A stretch of 64,000 nucleotides of DNA from assembly GCA_965602035.1 (NCBI GenBank), contig OZ271919.1:2108001-2172000 (forward strand), written 5' to 3'. This DNA comes from Natronospirillum sp965602035. Lineage in GTDB: Bacteria > Pseudomonadota > Gammaproteobacteria > Pseudomonadales > Natronospirillaceae. Within the stretch, counting starts at the first letter, position 1. Each line of letters starts with the position of its first letter. Both the position numbers and the translations under genes were made by a program. This document shows, piece by piece, positions 43,177 to 53,203 of this stretch. The notes under the pieces were generated by a model. That model saw only the letters and a list, made by a program, of their open reading frames with translations. It searched no databases and was not told the DNA's origin.

Positions 43177-44388
43177 ATGTCGAATCGCCTCCTCCCGGTT
43201 ATGCCGGTCATCATTGCCGGTTGCGTTCTGCTCCTGCTGTCGTTCGGATACCGGGCGGGGTTTGGTCTGTTTCTGCAGCCCATCTCCGAGGCACGCGGGT
43301 GGGGGCGCGACGTTCTCTCGCTCGCGCTGGCTATCCAGAATCTGGCCTGGGGGATTTTCGCGGTGATCGCGGGCGGGCTGGCCGATCGATACGGTCAGCT
43401 GCGGGTATTGCTGGGCGGGGTGTGTTGCTATGCCCTGGGCATTATCGGCATGGCACATGCTGCCGACCCGCTTTCCATGATCGGCAGCGCCGGCCTGCTG
43501 GTGGGCGCGGGTATTTCCGGTACCGCGTTCGGGATCGTTCTGCCCGCCCTGGCCCGGGCAGTGCCGGAGGACCGACGGGGCTGGGCTCTGGGCCTTGGCA
43601 CAGCCTCAGGCAGTCTGGGGCAATTTCTGGTGGTTCCCTTCATGCAGGAACTGATCAACTTTGCCGGCTGGTTCACTGCGCTCCACATACTGGGCCTTTC
43701 CGCATTCATCATGGCGGTGCTGGCCATTCCTCTCGCCCCGTACGGTGGCAGTTCCGTTTCGTCTGAGCCGGAAATCAAGGGCTCCCTGCTCGCCATTCTG
43801 CGACGGGCACTGGGCAGCCGGTCGTACAGATTGCTGGCAATCGGCTTTTTTGTCTGCGGTTTTCATCTGGCGTTCATTTCAGTGCATATGCCCAGTTATT
43901 TACTGGATCTCGGTTTCGACGCCCGGGTGGGGGCATGGAGCATCAGTCTGATCGGGCTGTGCAATGTGGTCGGGGCGTATGTGTCAGGCACTTACAGCGG
44001 CCGCATACCGAAGAAATCGATACTGTGCACCATCTATGGTTTGCGCGTGGTGGCTCTGACGGTGTTCCTGGTTCTGCCCGTAACCCTGGGCAGTGTATTG
44101 GTATTCAGTGCCGCCATGGGGTTTCTGTGGCTTGCCACCGTGCCGCCGACAACCGGGCTCGTGGCGACTTTTTTCGGCACCCGGTACATGACGTTTCTCT
44201 ATGGCATCGTGTTTCTGAGCCACCAGCTGGGCGGCTTTATTGGCGTCTGGCTGGGTGGTTGGCTGTACGAACTTCAGGGCCACTATGACGGCATGTGGGT
44301 CGCCGGCATCCTCTTCGGGCTCATCGCGGTTGCCCTGCACTGGCCGATTCAGGAACGGGACGAACGAGACCGGCTGCAGGCGGCCTGA
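43177..44388 (+). CDS. MFS transporter
   Basis: A 403-residue major-facilitator permease with 12 predicted spans. The loop motif GGLADRYGQLR between spans 2 and 3 is the MFS signature, and the central loop (SSVSSEPEIKGSLLAILRRA) splits two six-span halves. ATG 43177 (AGGGA upstream) begins MSNRLLPVMPVIIAG, directly before the first span; an in-frame ATG at 43099 would add 26 residues and lies inside the repeated operator. Substrate unknown, perhaps a vitamin-B6 or amine compound given its neighbours. Confidence 0.82.
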   Translation: MSNRLLPVMPVIIAGCVLLLLSFGYRAGFGLFLQPISEARGWGRDVLSLALAIQNLAWGIFAVIAGGLADRYGQLRVLLGGVCCYALGIIGMAHAADPLSMIGSAGLLVGAGISGTAFGIVLPALARAVPEDRRGWALGLGTASGSLGQFLVVPFMQELINFAGWFTALHILGLSAFIMAVLAIPLAPYGGSSVSSEPEIKGSLLAILRRALGSRSYRLLAIGFFVCGFHLAFISVHMPSYLLDLGFDARVGAWSISLIGLCNVVGAYVSGTYSGRIPKKSILCTIYGLRVVALTVFLVLPVTLGSVLVFSAAMGFLWLATVPPTTGLVATFFGTRYMTFLYGIVFLSHQLGGFIGVWLGGWLYELQGHYDGMWVAGILFGLIAVALHWPIQERDERDRLQAA

Positions 44389-44404
44389 TCCACACGTTTA
44401 CAGA

Positions 44405-45913
44405 TTACCCGGTCTGTTTCAGGCGCTGCGACTGCGCGAGCCGTTGCACCGCCTGTTGAAGATAGTCCTCACCCCTCGCCGTAAACCCGAGCAGAAAACC
44501 CCGGCAATAGGGCTCGCCCGCCCAGAAGTGCCGGGCCAGTGTGTCGAGTTTCAGGTCAACGGCCCCGGCACGGCGAGCCCACTCGTTATCATCCATCGGG
44601 CAATCGGGGTTGAGCTCGGCGATCAGATGCATGCCGCTCCGACAGGGCCAGGGGGTCAACGGAAGGTCGGCTTGCTCAAGCAGCGTCACCAGCGCATCGC
44701 GGCGGCTAAGGTACAACCGCCTCATGCGGCGCAGATGGCCGCTAAAGTCGCCGCTGTCGATAAAGTGGTGCAATACCGGCTGCAGCGGCAATGCCGCTGC
44801 CTGTCCCAGTTGCTGTTGGGTCGCAAGCAATGCGTCAACCAGTGCCGGAGGGGCCACGATGTAGCCGAGACGCAGGCTGCGGAACACACTCTTGGAAAAG
44901 CTGCCGAGCAGGATGCAGCGCCCCGACTCGTCGGAAGCACTCAACGGCGCCTGGGCCTGCCCTTCGTAGATGAATTCGCTGTCGTAGTCATCCTCGATCA
45001 ACCAGAGCGGCGTCTTTTCCCTGCTCTGCCGGCTCAGGTAATCCAGCCATTGCTGCCGGCGACGGGTGCTCATCATCCTGCCCAGCGGATACTGGCGAGC
45101 AGGTGTTACCAGCGCCGCGAGCGGAGACTGCGAATCGCCTGAACCGGTCGATGGCCCCGGCAGCCGGGCGCCGTCGCCGTCTACCATCAGCGGTGAGGGA
45201 TCAAAGCCAAGCCCGCGCAGGCTGTTCAGAACGAGCGGGTAACAGGGGTTTTCCAGCCACATGGACGAGCGCTCCGGATACAGGCGACGCAGGGTATTGA
45301 GCACCAGCGTCAGAGCATCCCGGTTGCCCGCCGTCACCAGTATCTGCTCTGGTGAGCAGCGCAAGCCACGCAGCGAATACACCAAATCAGCGATAGCAGC
45401 CCGCAGCGGCGGGTAGCCACCGGGCCGAGCTCCTTCCATCAGCTCGCGTGATGGATTGAGCCAGCTCCGGCGCAACGCACGGCGCCAACTCTGATTCGGA
45501 AAATCCGCGACCGACGCCCCGGATTCAAAACGCCACCCGTGCTCAGCGCCATTACCCACAGACTCGGGCACCGGCCGATCTGCTTCCACCAGCGATGCGG
45601 ACAGCGGCAAGTGCTCTGCCACGAACAGCCCACGACGCGGCGCCGAGACCAGATAGCCCTCAGCCAGCAGATGGTCCAGCGCGGTCTGGGTGGTCATTCG
45701 GGAAACCCCGAGTTCCGCCGCCAGCCGACGCGACGACGGCAAACGGGCGCCGACCCGGAGCCTCCCGGATTCGATCAGCCCGCGAATCTGTTCGCTGATC
45801 TGCCGGTGGGCCGGCAGACCGGACGACGGTTCAATGCTGATCGCAAGACAGGCCGTGTCCTGCTGAACAGGGTGTTCTGACCCATCAGGCCCAGCATGAA
45901 CAGCGGACGTCAC
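44405..45913 (-). CDS. MocR/PdxR-family regulator (GntR HTH plus aminotransferase domain)
   Basis: A 502-residue MocR-type regulator. The N-terminal GntR winged helix (AHRQISEQIRGLIESGRLRV, LAAELGVSRMTTQTALDHL) is joined to an aminotransferase-I-like domain with the PLP-lysine segment LLGSFSKSVFRSLRLGYI. These proteins sense PLP or PLP-amine adducts. The GTG start at 45913 overlaps the stop of the metallopeptidase gene (GTGA), so the two are co-translated. Longer starts upstream lie inside that gene. Likely targets are the divergent MFS and flavin-protein genes at 43 kb. Confidence 0.87.
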   Translation of the reverse strand: MTSAVHAGPDGSEHPVQQDTACLAISIEPSSGLPAHRQISEQIRGLIESGRLRVGARLPSSRRLAAELGVSRMTTQTALDHLLAEGYLVSAPRRGLFVAEHLPLSASLVEADRPVPESVGNGAEHGWRFESGASVADFPNQSWRRALRRSWLNPSRELMEGARPGGYPPLRAAIADLVYSLRGLRCSPEQILVTAGNRDALTLVLNTLRRLYPERSSMWLENPCYPLVLNSLRGLGFDPSPLMVDGDGARLPGPSTGSGDSQSPLAALVTPARQYPLGRMMSTRRRQQWLDYLSRQSREKTPLWLIEDDYDSEFIYEGQAQAPLSASDESGRCILLGSFSKSVFRSLRLGYIVAPPALVDALLATQQQLGQAAALPLQPVLHHFIDSGDFSGHLRRMRRLYLSRRDALVTLLEQADLPLTPWPCRSGMHLIAELNPDCPMDDNEWARRAGAVDLKLDTLARHFWAGEPYCRGFLLGFTARGEDYLQQAVQRLAQSQRLKQTG

Positions 45914-46875
45914 AGCCCCTGTGCCCCCCGTCGCAGCCAGCGATGAACAAACGCCATTTTCTGCCGGGCATGTTCGGAAAGCACAAACGGGTAAAGGTCT
46001 GACAGGCCCATGGACCGGTTCACGTGGTTCACTCCCACGGTGAGGGCTGCGGCCGTATCGATCAGGCGTTTGGCGTCCGGCTCGGAGTACGGGTCCCACC
46101 CGGAATGCGGAATCTCGGGCGAGGACAGCCCCGTGGCAACAAAACTGTCGGCAATATCCGTAAGGTGAAGCAGGTGGGCCGCGGTTTCCGCCCAGTCTTC
46201 ATGCGGGTGCGCCGACGCATAACTGGTCAGATAGTAGTCACGCCACTCCGGCGGCGGGCCATTTTCGTAGTGGTACTGCAAGGCAGCGGGATAGTCGATA
46301 CGTTCATCACCGAATATGCCGCGGAATTCCTCCATGAAATCCTCGCGCAGACTGAGCCGCCACCACAGCATGTGGGAAATCTCATGGCGCATATGGCCGA
46401 TCATGGTGCGATACGGCTCATCCAGTGCTTCCCGGCGGGCCGTGACCAGAACCGGGTCCACTTCTGCCACACTGATGGTCACCACGCCATCGGCATGCCC
46501 CATGGGTGCAGGTGTCGGCCCATCAGCCAGCATGTGGAATGCCGGTCGTGTCCCCGGGTCTTCCGGCCGGAACCAGTGCCAGCGGCCCAGATTGTCCAGC
46601 ACCCACCGTTTTGCAGCTTCGGTCTCGGCCCAGTTGGGAATGGCATTAGGCAGCGTCGGGTCCGGTGCCAGGGCGGTCATCGAACAAGAGCGACAGAACT
46701 CACCCTCGGCCGGAGCAATCCAGTTGCAGCCGATACGCTCACGGTTGGCACAGAACGGCGGCATAGGCAGGAACGCGCGCGCCTGGGGATCATAAGCCAC
46801 CGGCGTACCATCAGCGGTGGCAAGGTTGTCGAACCAGAGTTTGCCTGCCCCGACCGGATTGGCAAAAACACGCAT
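45910..46875 (-). CDS. putative zinc-binding metallopeptidase (COG4307-like)
   Basis: A 321-residue protein of the putative zinc-binding peptidase family. The N-terminus has a rubredoxin-like zinc ribbon (two cysteines in FCANRERIGCNW, two in EFCRSCSM). The peptidase part has HMRHEISHMLWW, a HEISH zinc motif, and a later acidic HEDWAETAAHLLH. ATG 46875 follows AGGAG. It is coupled to the MocR regulator gene by a four-base overlap. The natural substrate is unknown. Confidence 0.78.
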   Translation of the reverse strand: MRVFANPVGAGKLWFDNLATADGTPVAYDPQARAFLPMPPFCANRERIGCNWIAPAEGEFCRSCSMTALAPDPTLPNAIPNWAETEAAKRWVLDNLGRWHWFRPEDPGTRPAFHMLADGPTPAPMGHADGVVTISVAEVDPVLVTARREALDEPYRTMIGHMRHEISHMLWWRLSLREDFMEEFRGIFGDERIDYPAALQYHYENGPPPEWRDYYLTSYASAHPHEDWAETAAHLLHLTDIADSFVATGLSSPEIPHSGWDPYSEPDAKRLIDTAAALTVGVNHVNRSMGLSDLYPFVLSEHARQKMAFVHRWLRRGAQGL

Positions 46876-47062
46876 GGCGGCTGCTCCTGTTGAGTTCTCA
46901 GATGGCAACACCATTGTGCGGGTGGACTGCACGGCACCGCAAGGCCTGTGGGGCAGTTCCGGCAGGGCAACACGATTCAATATCATTGGCGCTGTTTATT
47001 GGCTATTCTCCGCCTCTGAAGGTAGCTATCAGCACGACCCGAGAATTGACCGAGCTCTACCC

Positions 47063-49546
47063 ATGAAAGCACCGGACTTCCCCCCCGACGAACCCGCCCG
47101 CCTCGACGCACTGAGGGCGCTGAACCTGCTCGACACCGCAGAAGAGGAACGTTTCGACCGCCTGACGCGAATCGCCAGAGACCTGTTCGGCGTCGATATC
47201 GTGCTGGTGTCGCTCGTGGATGCCAACCGGCAGTGGTTCAAATCCTGCCAGGGCACGGAGGCCAGTGAAACGGGGCGTGATGTTTCGTTTTGCGGGCACG
47301 CCATACTGGCCGATCAGACGCTGGAAATTACGGATACGTACACAGACCCACGCTTCCATGACAACCCATTGGTCAAAGGCGAGCCACATATCCGGTTCTA
47401 TGCCGGCGCCCCTTTGCACACCGAAACTGGTCATCGCGTGGGCACGCTGTGCCTGATCCACTCACGGCCACACCAATTGTCAGCCTCGCAACACAGCAGC
47501 CTGCGCGACCTGGCCGATGCCGTGGAGGCAGAACTGAATCGCCAATCAGAGCAGGCGTTGCTGCAGCACGTGCGCCGGAGTGAGCAGCGACTTCAATCCA
47601 TCATTGAGGGGACCAATGTCGGCACCTGGGAATGGAACGTGCAGACCGGGCAGACCGTATTCAATGAACGCTGGGCCGACATAGTGGGCTACACACTGGA
47701 TGAACTTGAACCGATCAACATTGATACGTGGCTGACATTGGCGCACCCGGACGACCTCAAACAGTCTGAAGACGCACTGAACGACCATTTCGAAGGCAGG
47801 TCCGACTTTTATGACGTGAAATGCCGGATGAAGCACAAAAGCGGCCAGTGGGTCTGGGTACATGACCGGGGCCGGGTCGTCTCCCGCGATGATCAGGGCA
47901 ACCCGCTGTGGGTTGCCGGAACCCACTCCGATGTCACCCGGGACATGCACAACCAGAAGTCGCTGCAGCGACAACTCGACGCCTTTGAAGTACTGAACTC
48001 GATTGCTGCGGATCATGCACTGTCGCACACCCAGCGCATGCACCGGGCCCTGTCGCTGGGGGCGGAATTCCTCGGCCTGAGCCTTGGTATCGTCAGCCAG
48101 ATCAACGGGCAGGAATACAGGGTCAGACACAGTGTATCGCCTGAGGGGCTGGACGAGCTGAAAGATCAGCAGTTTGAAACCGGCCGAACCTACTGTGATC
48201 TCACGCTGGCGTCAGACGACGTGGTCGGCATCGCACACATGGCCGAATCCAGGTATGCCGGCCACCCCTGTTACACTGACTTCGGCCTGGAATCCTATAT
48301 CGGTGTGCGCATCGCCCTGGATGGCGACCTGTTTGGCACCCTGAACTTCTCGTCCAGTGAACCCCGCGCCACGCCGTTTACAGAAGGTGAAAAGCAGTTT
48401 GTGCGCCTGCTGGGCCGCTGGGTCAGTGGTACCATCGAGCGCCACAATACATTGTCTCAACTGCGGCTCAGCGAGTCGCGCCTGCGTGCGCTGTTCGAGC
48501 TGTCCCCGATCGGCATCGCACTCAATGATTTTGAGACCGGCCAGTTCATTGACGTGAACGATGCATTGCTCAAGTCAACCGGCTACGAGCGTGACGAATT
48601 CCTGCAGCTCGATTATTACAAAGTGACACCGGCTGAATATTTCCTCAGAGAGCGGGAGATGCGCGACCGGCTCGAGTCTGAAGGCCGCTACGGCCCATTC
48701 GAAAAGGAGTATTTCACGAAATCCGGCACACGATTCCCGGTGGTACTCAATGGTGTGCTGGCACGCGACCACCGCGGCCGCCGCCTGATCTGGTCGATCA
48801 TAGAGGATATTTCCGAGCGCAAACGCGTTGACCGGATGAAGGATGAATTCATTTCCACGGTGAGTCATGAACTGCGCACGCCATTGACGGCCATAACGGG
48901 CTCGCTTCGGTTGCTGAGCGCGGGAATGGCCGGAGAATTACCGGATGAGGCCAGAAGCCTGGTGGACATTGCCTTCAACAACGGCCAGCGGCTCGGCTAC
49001 CTGATCAATGATCTGCTCGATATGGAAAAGCTGGTCAGTGGCAAACTGACGCTGCAGACAAAACCGCAACCCCTGTTGCCACTGGTGGAAGCCGCGATAC
49101 GGGATAATCAGGCCTACGCGGACCAATACAACGTATCGCTCCGGCTCAGCGAACCCGTGGACAACCCGGTGATTCAGGCGGACGGAGACCGGATACAACA
49201 GGTGCTTGCCAATCTGCTGTCCAATGCCGCCAAGTTCTCGCCACCAGGGGCCGAGGTGTTGATTGGCATTCAGGCTACTGACACGGGTGCCAGGGTAACG
49301 GTGACCGATCAGGGCCCGGGTATACCGGCCTCGTTTCTGCCACGCCTGTTCGGCAAATTCTCTCAGGTCGATGCGTCTGACCGGCGTTCACGACAGGGCA
49401 CAGGCCTGGGCCTGGCCATCAGCAAGGCGCTGATTGAACAGATGAACGGCTCCATCGGCGTGGACACGGAAGAAGGCCGGGGTGCCTGTTTCCATTTCAC
49501 CCTGCCAACGGCTGATACGGCCCATCAGGAGACAACCGACGCGTGA
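47063..49546 (+). CDS. soluble multi-sensor histidine kinase (GAF-PAS-GAF-PAS-HK)
   Basis: An 827-residue kinase without membrane spans. Order: GAF (residues 1-160, starting with ALNLLDTAEEERFDRLT), PAS/PAC (about 180-300), a second GAF (about 310-465), a second PAS (470-590), HisKA with STVSHELRTPLTAI, and HATPase (NLLSNAAKFSPP, DQGPGIP, GTGLGLAIS). There is no receiver. The stop overlaps the GTG start of the next kinase (GTGA), so the two are co-translated. ATG 47063 is preferred over upstream frames that overlap the divergent metallopeptidase gene. Confidence 0.86.
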   Translation: MKAPDFPPDEPARLDALRALNLLDTAEEERFDRLTRIARDLFGVDIVLVSLVDANRQWFKSCQGTEASETGRDVSFCGHAILADQTLEITDTYTDPRFHDNPLVKGEPHIRFYAGAPLHTETGHRVGTLCLIHSRPHQLSASQHSSLRDLADAVEAELNRQSEQALLQHVRRSEQRLQSIIEGTNVGTWEWNVQTGQTVFNERWADIVGYTLDELEPINIDTWLTLAHPDDLKQSEDALNDHFEGRSDFYDVKCRMKHKSGQWVWVHDRGRVVSRDDQGNPLWVAGTHSDVTRDMHNQKSLQRQLDAFEVLNSIAADHALSHTQRMHRALSLGAEFLGLSLGIVSQINGQEYRVRHSVSPEGLDELKDQQFETGRTYCDLTLASDDVVGIAHMAESRYAGHPCYTDFGLESYIGVRIALDGDLFGTLNFSSSEPRATPFTEGEKQFVRLLGRWVSGTIERHNTLSQLRLSESRLRALFELSPIGIALNDFETGQFIDVNDALLKSTGYERDEFLQLDYYKVTPAEYFLREREMRDRLESEGRYGPFEKEYFTKSGTRFPVVLNGVLARDHRGRRLIWSIIEDISERKRVDRMKDEFISTVSHELRTPLTAITGSLRLLSAGMAGELPDEARSLVDIAFNNGQRLGYLINDLLDMEKLVSGKLTLQTKPQPLLPLVEAAIRDNQAYADQYNVSLRLSEPVDNPVIQADGDRIQQVLANLLSNAAKFSPPGAEVLIGIQATDTGARVTVTDQGPGIPASFLPRLFGKFSQVDASDRRSRQGTGLGLAISKALIEQMNGSIGVDTEEGRGACFHFTLPTADTAHQETTDA

Positions 49547-51558
49547 AATCATCCGGTGTTATCCCGACCCTGAAGCGGCTGTGGGCTCCCACCGGCGCCT
49601 TGATACTGGGCGTTCTCATCAGCGAGCTGGTGCTCTATGAAGCTCGTCTGGTTCAGGGCGATCGCCTGTGGCGGTCTGTACTGGACGAGGCCAATGAAGT
49701 GAGGGCATTGCTCGAGTCGCGAATCAACGCGGCAACCGCCAAGGCCAATGGGGTCGCCATCTATGTGACGGCGGTCGAAGGTGACATTCAGGCGGACGAT
49801 CTGGAAAGCGTGCTCCGTCAGGTCTACGAGAGCGGTGACTATTTCCGGAATATCGGCCTGGCGCCCGATAACCGGATCGAGTACCTCTATCCGCTGGCCG
49901 GCAATGAAGCCGCACTGGGCCTTGATTACCGAAGCCTGCCGGAACAGTGGCCTGTGATACAGAGCATGATCGAACAGCGTCAGGGTCGGCTCGCCGGGCC
50001 CCTGCCGCTGGTGCAGGGTGGCACGGCGCTCCTGTATCGAGAGCCGATCTACATCAACGATGCTTACTGGGGGTTGCTCAGCACCGTTATCAACTCCGAC
50101 GATTTACTGTCGACCATTGATTCGCTGGCGAACAATAACGGCATTGATGTCGCCCTTCGAGGTGCAGACGCCCTCGGCGCAGAGGGTGCCGTTTTTCGGG
50201 GATCAGTCATTACGTTTGATCAGGCTGATGCGGTGCTCGACATTTTTGTTCCCGGTGGCAGCTGGCAGATGGCGATTCGCCAGACCGCCGCGCCGATACC
50301 GCTATCCCCGATACAGCGAGTATCAATCTGGCTGGCAACCGCACTCTTGCTGGGCCTGCTGCTGCTCAGCGTCCGTGTACCCTTCCACCAGATGGTCGTA
50401 TCCCGCCTCGAGCGTGCCGTTGACGAACGAACCGATCGTCTGGCCCGGGCCAATGGACTGCTCGCTTCGGTTCTGGATTCCGCCAGGAATTTCGCGATTA
50501 TCGCCACCGACCGGGACGGCACCATAACCCTGTTCAATCAAGGTGCCGAAGCCATGCTCGGATACCGAGCGGACGAGGTGATCGGACGCTCCACGCCGGT
50601 GCGCTTTTTCAGCCGCAGCGAAGTGACAGAGAATGCGGCGCAGAAAGATCACCCCTCCGGGACAGAGTCTGACCTGTTCCGCGCCCTGGTGGCCGATCTG
50701 CGCCCAGGTGATACGGATATCGGAGAATGGACCTATCAACGCAAGAACGGAACCACCCTGCCTGTCTGGCTGGTTCTGAGCGACATTACAGACGACCAGG
50801 GCGAAGCACAGGGTTATCTCAGCATTGCGACTGATCTCACCGAGCAGCGGCAGAACGAACAACTGAAATCCGAATTTATTGCCACTGTCAGCCACGAACT
50901 GCGTACGCCGGTTACCGCATTGCTTGGCGCGGTGGGTCTGCTGCGCGGGAGCTATGGCGACCAACTACCGGATGAAGCGTTGAGCCTTATTACCCTGGCC
51001 GAGCGCAACGGTGGGCGACTCAAGGCGCTTATTCAGGATCTGCTCGATATTCAGCAAATGGAGCTGGGGCGACTGGCCCTGAACAGCGAGCGCGTGCCGC
51101 TGGGCGAGCAGGTCAACGCAGCGGTAGAACTGGTGCTGTCTCTCGCACAGGAAAAATCAATCACAATCGCCGTGCCGGCCGCAGATCCCGCCAGGGTTGT
51201 CGCCGTCGATGTTCACCGGTTTCAGCAGGTCCTGGGCAACCTGCTGTCAAACGCGATCAAATTCTCACCGGAACAGTCCACCATCTCGATAGAATTCGGG
51301 AGCAGCGAACGAATGGCAGAAGTGCGAATTCTGGACGAGGGCCCCGGCATACCGGAGGCCTTTGTACCTCGACTGTTCCAGAAATTCAGTCAGGTCGACA
51401 GCGGCACCACACGAAGCACAGGGGGCACGGGGCTGGGGCTTGCCATCAGCCAGGAACTGATGCGCCGCATGGGTGGCTGGATTGACTATGAATCCGCGCC
51501 TGACGGCGGTGCCCTGTTTTCGGTATCGGTGCCACTGGTATCGCCGGTTTCCGAGTGA
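49543..51558 (+). CDS. membrane CHASE-type/PAS sensor histidine kinase
   Basis: A 671-residue kinase with an N-terminal span (LGVLISELVLYEA), a periplasmic CHASE-like domain of about 240 residues (AKANGVAIYVTAVEGDIQ; RNIGLAPDNRIEYLYPL; REPIYINDAYWGLLSTVI), a second span (WLATALLLGLLLLSV), a PAS domain and the kinase core (ATVSHELRTPVTALL, NLLSNAIKFSPE, GTGLGLAIS). The GTG start overlaps the upstream kinase stop. The CHASE ligand is unknown. Together with the preceding soluble kinase it forms a two-kinase operon. Confidence 0.85.
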   Translation: MKSSGVIPTLKRLWAPTGALILGVLISELVLYEARLVQGDRLWRSVLDEANEVRALLESRINAATAKANGVAIYVTAVEGDIQADDLESVLRQVYESGDYFRNIGLAPDNRIEYLYPLAGNEAALGLDYRSLPEQWPVIQSMIEQRQGRLAGPLPLVQGGTALLYREPIYINDAYWGLLSTVINSDDLLSTIDSLANNNGIDVALRGADALGAEGAVFRGSVITFDQADAVLDIFVPGGSWQMAIRQTAAPIPLSPIQRVSIWLATALLLGLLLLSVRVPFHQMVVSRLERAVDERTDRLARANGLLASVLDSARNFAIIATDRDGTITLFNQGAEAMLGYRADEVIGRSTPVRFFSRSEVTENAAQKDHPSGTESDLFRALVADLRPGDTDIGEWTYQRKNGTTLPVWLVLSDITDDQGEAQGYLSIATDLTEQRQNEQLKSEFIATVSHELRTPVTALLGAVGLLRGSYGDQLPDEALSLITLAERNGGRLKALIQDLLDIQQMELGRLALNSERVPLGEQVNAAVELVLSLAQEKSITIAVPAADPARVVAVDVHRFQQVLGNLLSNAIKFSPEQSTISIEFGSSERMAEVRILDEGPGIPEAFVPRLFQKFSQVDSGTTRSTGGTGLGLAISQELMRRMGGWIDYESAPDGGALFSVSVPLVSPVSE

Positions 51559-51589
51559 ACGCCAGCGGCCGCTTAGTGCGGCAGCTCGC

Positions 51590-53203
51590 TCAGTCGGCTC
51601 CCCGTACGCAATTGCGTCCGTCCGCCTTGGCCTGGTACAGCGCCCGGTCCGCCTGTTCCAGCAGCGCATCGGCGTCTTTGGAGGACACCCAATCGGTCGA
51701 CGCCACCCCCGCTGACAGCGTGCATTGAAACGTTGCCCCATCACTGTTGAAAGACAATGACGCAAACCGTTCACGCAGTCGTTCAACCAGTTGCAGAGCA
51801 GTATTCCCTGGCGTATCCGGAAACACAACCACGAACTCCTCACCGCCATAACGGCCCTTCATGTCGCCATGGCGGAAGGCATGGCGCATCAGCGCAGCGG
51901 CCCCGACAATCACCTTGTCACCCCTGGCATGGCCGTACTGGTCGTTGACCTGCTTGAAATGATCAAGATCAAAAATCACTACACTGACCGTGCTGTTCCG
52001 GCGCGTGGCCCGGCTGAACTCGGCCTGCAGCGCCTCTTTTATGCGTGCGTGCGTCATCAACCCGGTCATGCTGTCGGTAAGCATCAACTCGGTCAGTTGG
52101 CGGGCTCGCATGATCCGGCTCTTGACGGACGCGACCAGAATATCCGGCGGTACCGGTTTGATCATGAAGTCATCGGCAAAGGTGGTAGCCACTGTTTCGG
52201 CGCGCAATTCAATATCTGTCTCTCCAGACAGAAAAACAATCGGCAGGGTCGACCAGCGATCGTACAGCCGAATAATGCGCGCCAGTTCCCGGCCCGAGAC
52301 GCCCGGCATATAGAGGTCCATTAACACAAGATCCGGCTGAAAATCCCCCAGAACCGCCATGATATCCGCCGGGTTCGCCAGCACACGTACCTCAATATCG
52401 GCGGTCTCAAGTGTGGTCTGGTAGAACCGTGCCAGCAGGTCATCATCGTCGACGACCAGCACCCGGCCCGGCGGTGCGTTGAACCGGCTGAGCACACGTT
52501 CGATGCGCCTCGCCATTACGGCACTGTCGACCGGTTTGGGCGCAAAGTCCTGCAGCCCGGCCGTCACAGCGGCCTGCCGCATGCCAAAGTCATCCCGGGC
52601 ACTCAGACCAATGCAGTAGTGCGTTGCCACGCAGGGCCTCAGTCGCTCAAGATCGCCCGGCGCAATGGCATCCAGATCGACCAACACGACACGGGCCTCA
52701 TTGACGGAATCCGAAACAAGGTCATCGATACCCGAGTATGCCTGACCGGTGTAACCGAACGCCTGTAGCTGACCGATCAGTTGGTTCATTTCCGCGTCAT
52801 CGGAAGCCAGCCACGCCAGCTCGCCGCTGAACCGGGGGTTCGGTTCCGCCCCGGGCTCCGCCTTTGCTACTGACTGGTCAACCACGGCATGGTAGCTCAG
52901 TGCGTCAAGCAACGACGGCAGCTCTTGCTGTGCGCTGACGTAATCGCCGTCGGCAAGCCAACCCTGGAGCCTGTGCTCAAGGCGGCGCGCCTGTGTGCTC
53001 AGCTCCGGCAGACCGAATGAACCGGCCGAGCCGGCGATCTTGTGAATATCAATCAGTTGTGACTGAAGGATTTCCTGATCCGAGTCGGTACCGGTCAGCC
53101 CACTCAGGCGCTCGGCCAAAGCCTCAAGGTCAGAGGGAATACGTGCCTGATAAGACTGCCGCAACATCTCAAGTTGCTGTTCAAAGGACCCGTCGCTGCT
53201 CAT
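51590..53203 (-). CDS. HPt-receiver-GGDEF response regulator (diguanylate cyclase)
   Basis: A 537-residue signalling protein. The N-terminal HPt domain has HKIAGSAGSFG. A divergent receiver-like domain (about 115-235) follows, then a typical receiver with its aspartate in LVLMDLYMPGVSG, and a GGDEF domain with an intact active motif YGGEEF. It probably makes cyclic di-GMP under phosphorelay control. The HPt could accept phosphate from a hybrid kinase. Its ATG overlaps the stop of the stand-alone receiver gene (ATGA). Confidence 0.87.
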   Translation of the reverse strand: MSSDGSFEQQLEMLRQSYQARIPSDLEALAERLSGLTGTDSDQEILQSQLIDIHKIAGSAGSFGLPELSTQARRLEHRLQGWLADGDYVSAQQELPSLLDALSYHAVVDQSVAKAEPGAEPNPRFSGELAWLASDDAEMNQLIGQLQAFGYTGQAYSGIDDLVSDSVNEARVVLVDLDAIAPGDLERLRPCVATHYCIGLSARDDFGMRQAAVTAGLQDFAPKPVDSAVMARRIERVLSRFNAPPGRVLVVDDDDLLARFYQTTLETADIEVRVLANPADIMAVLGDFQPDLVLMDLYMPGVSGRELARIIRLYDRWSTLPIVFLSGETDIELRAETVATTFADDFMIKPVPPDILVASVKSRIMRARQLTELMLTDSMTGLMTHARIKEALQAEFSRATRRNSTVSVVIFDLDHFKQVNDQYGHARGDKVIVGAAALMRHAFRHGDMKGRYGGEEFVVVFPDTPGNTALQLVERLRERFASLSFNSDGATFQCTLSAGVASTDWVSSKDADALLEQADRALYQAKADGRNCVRGAD

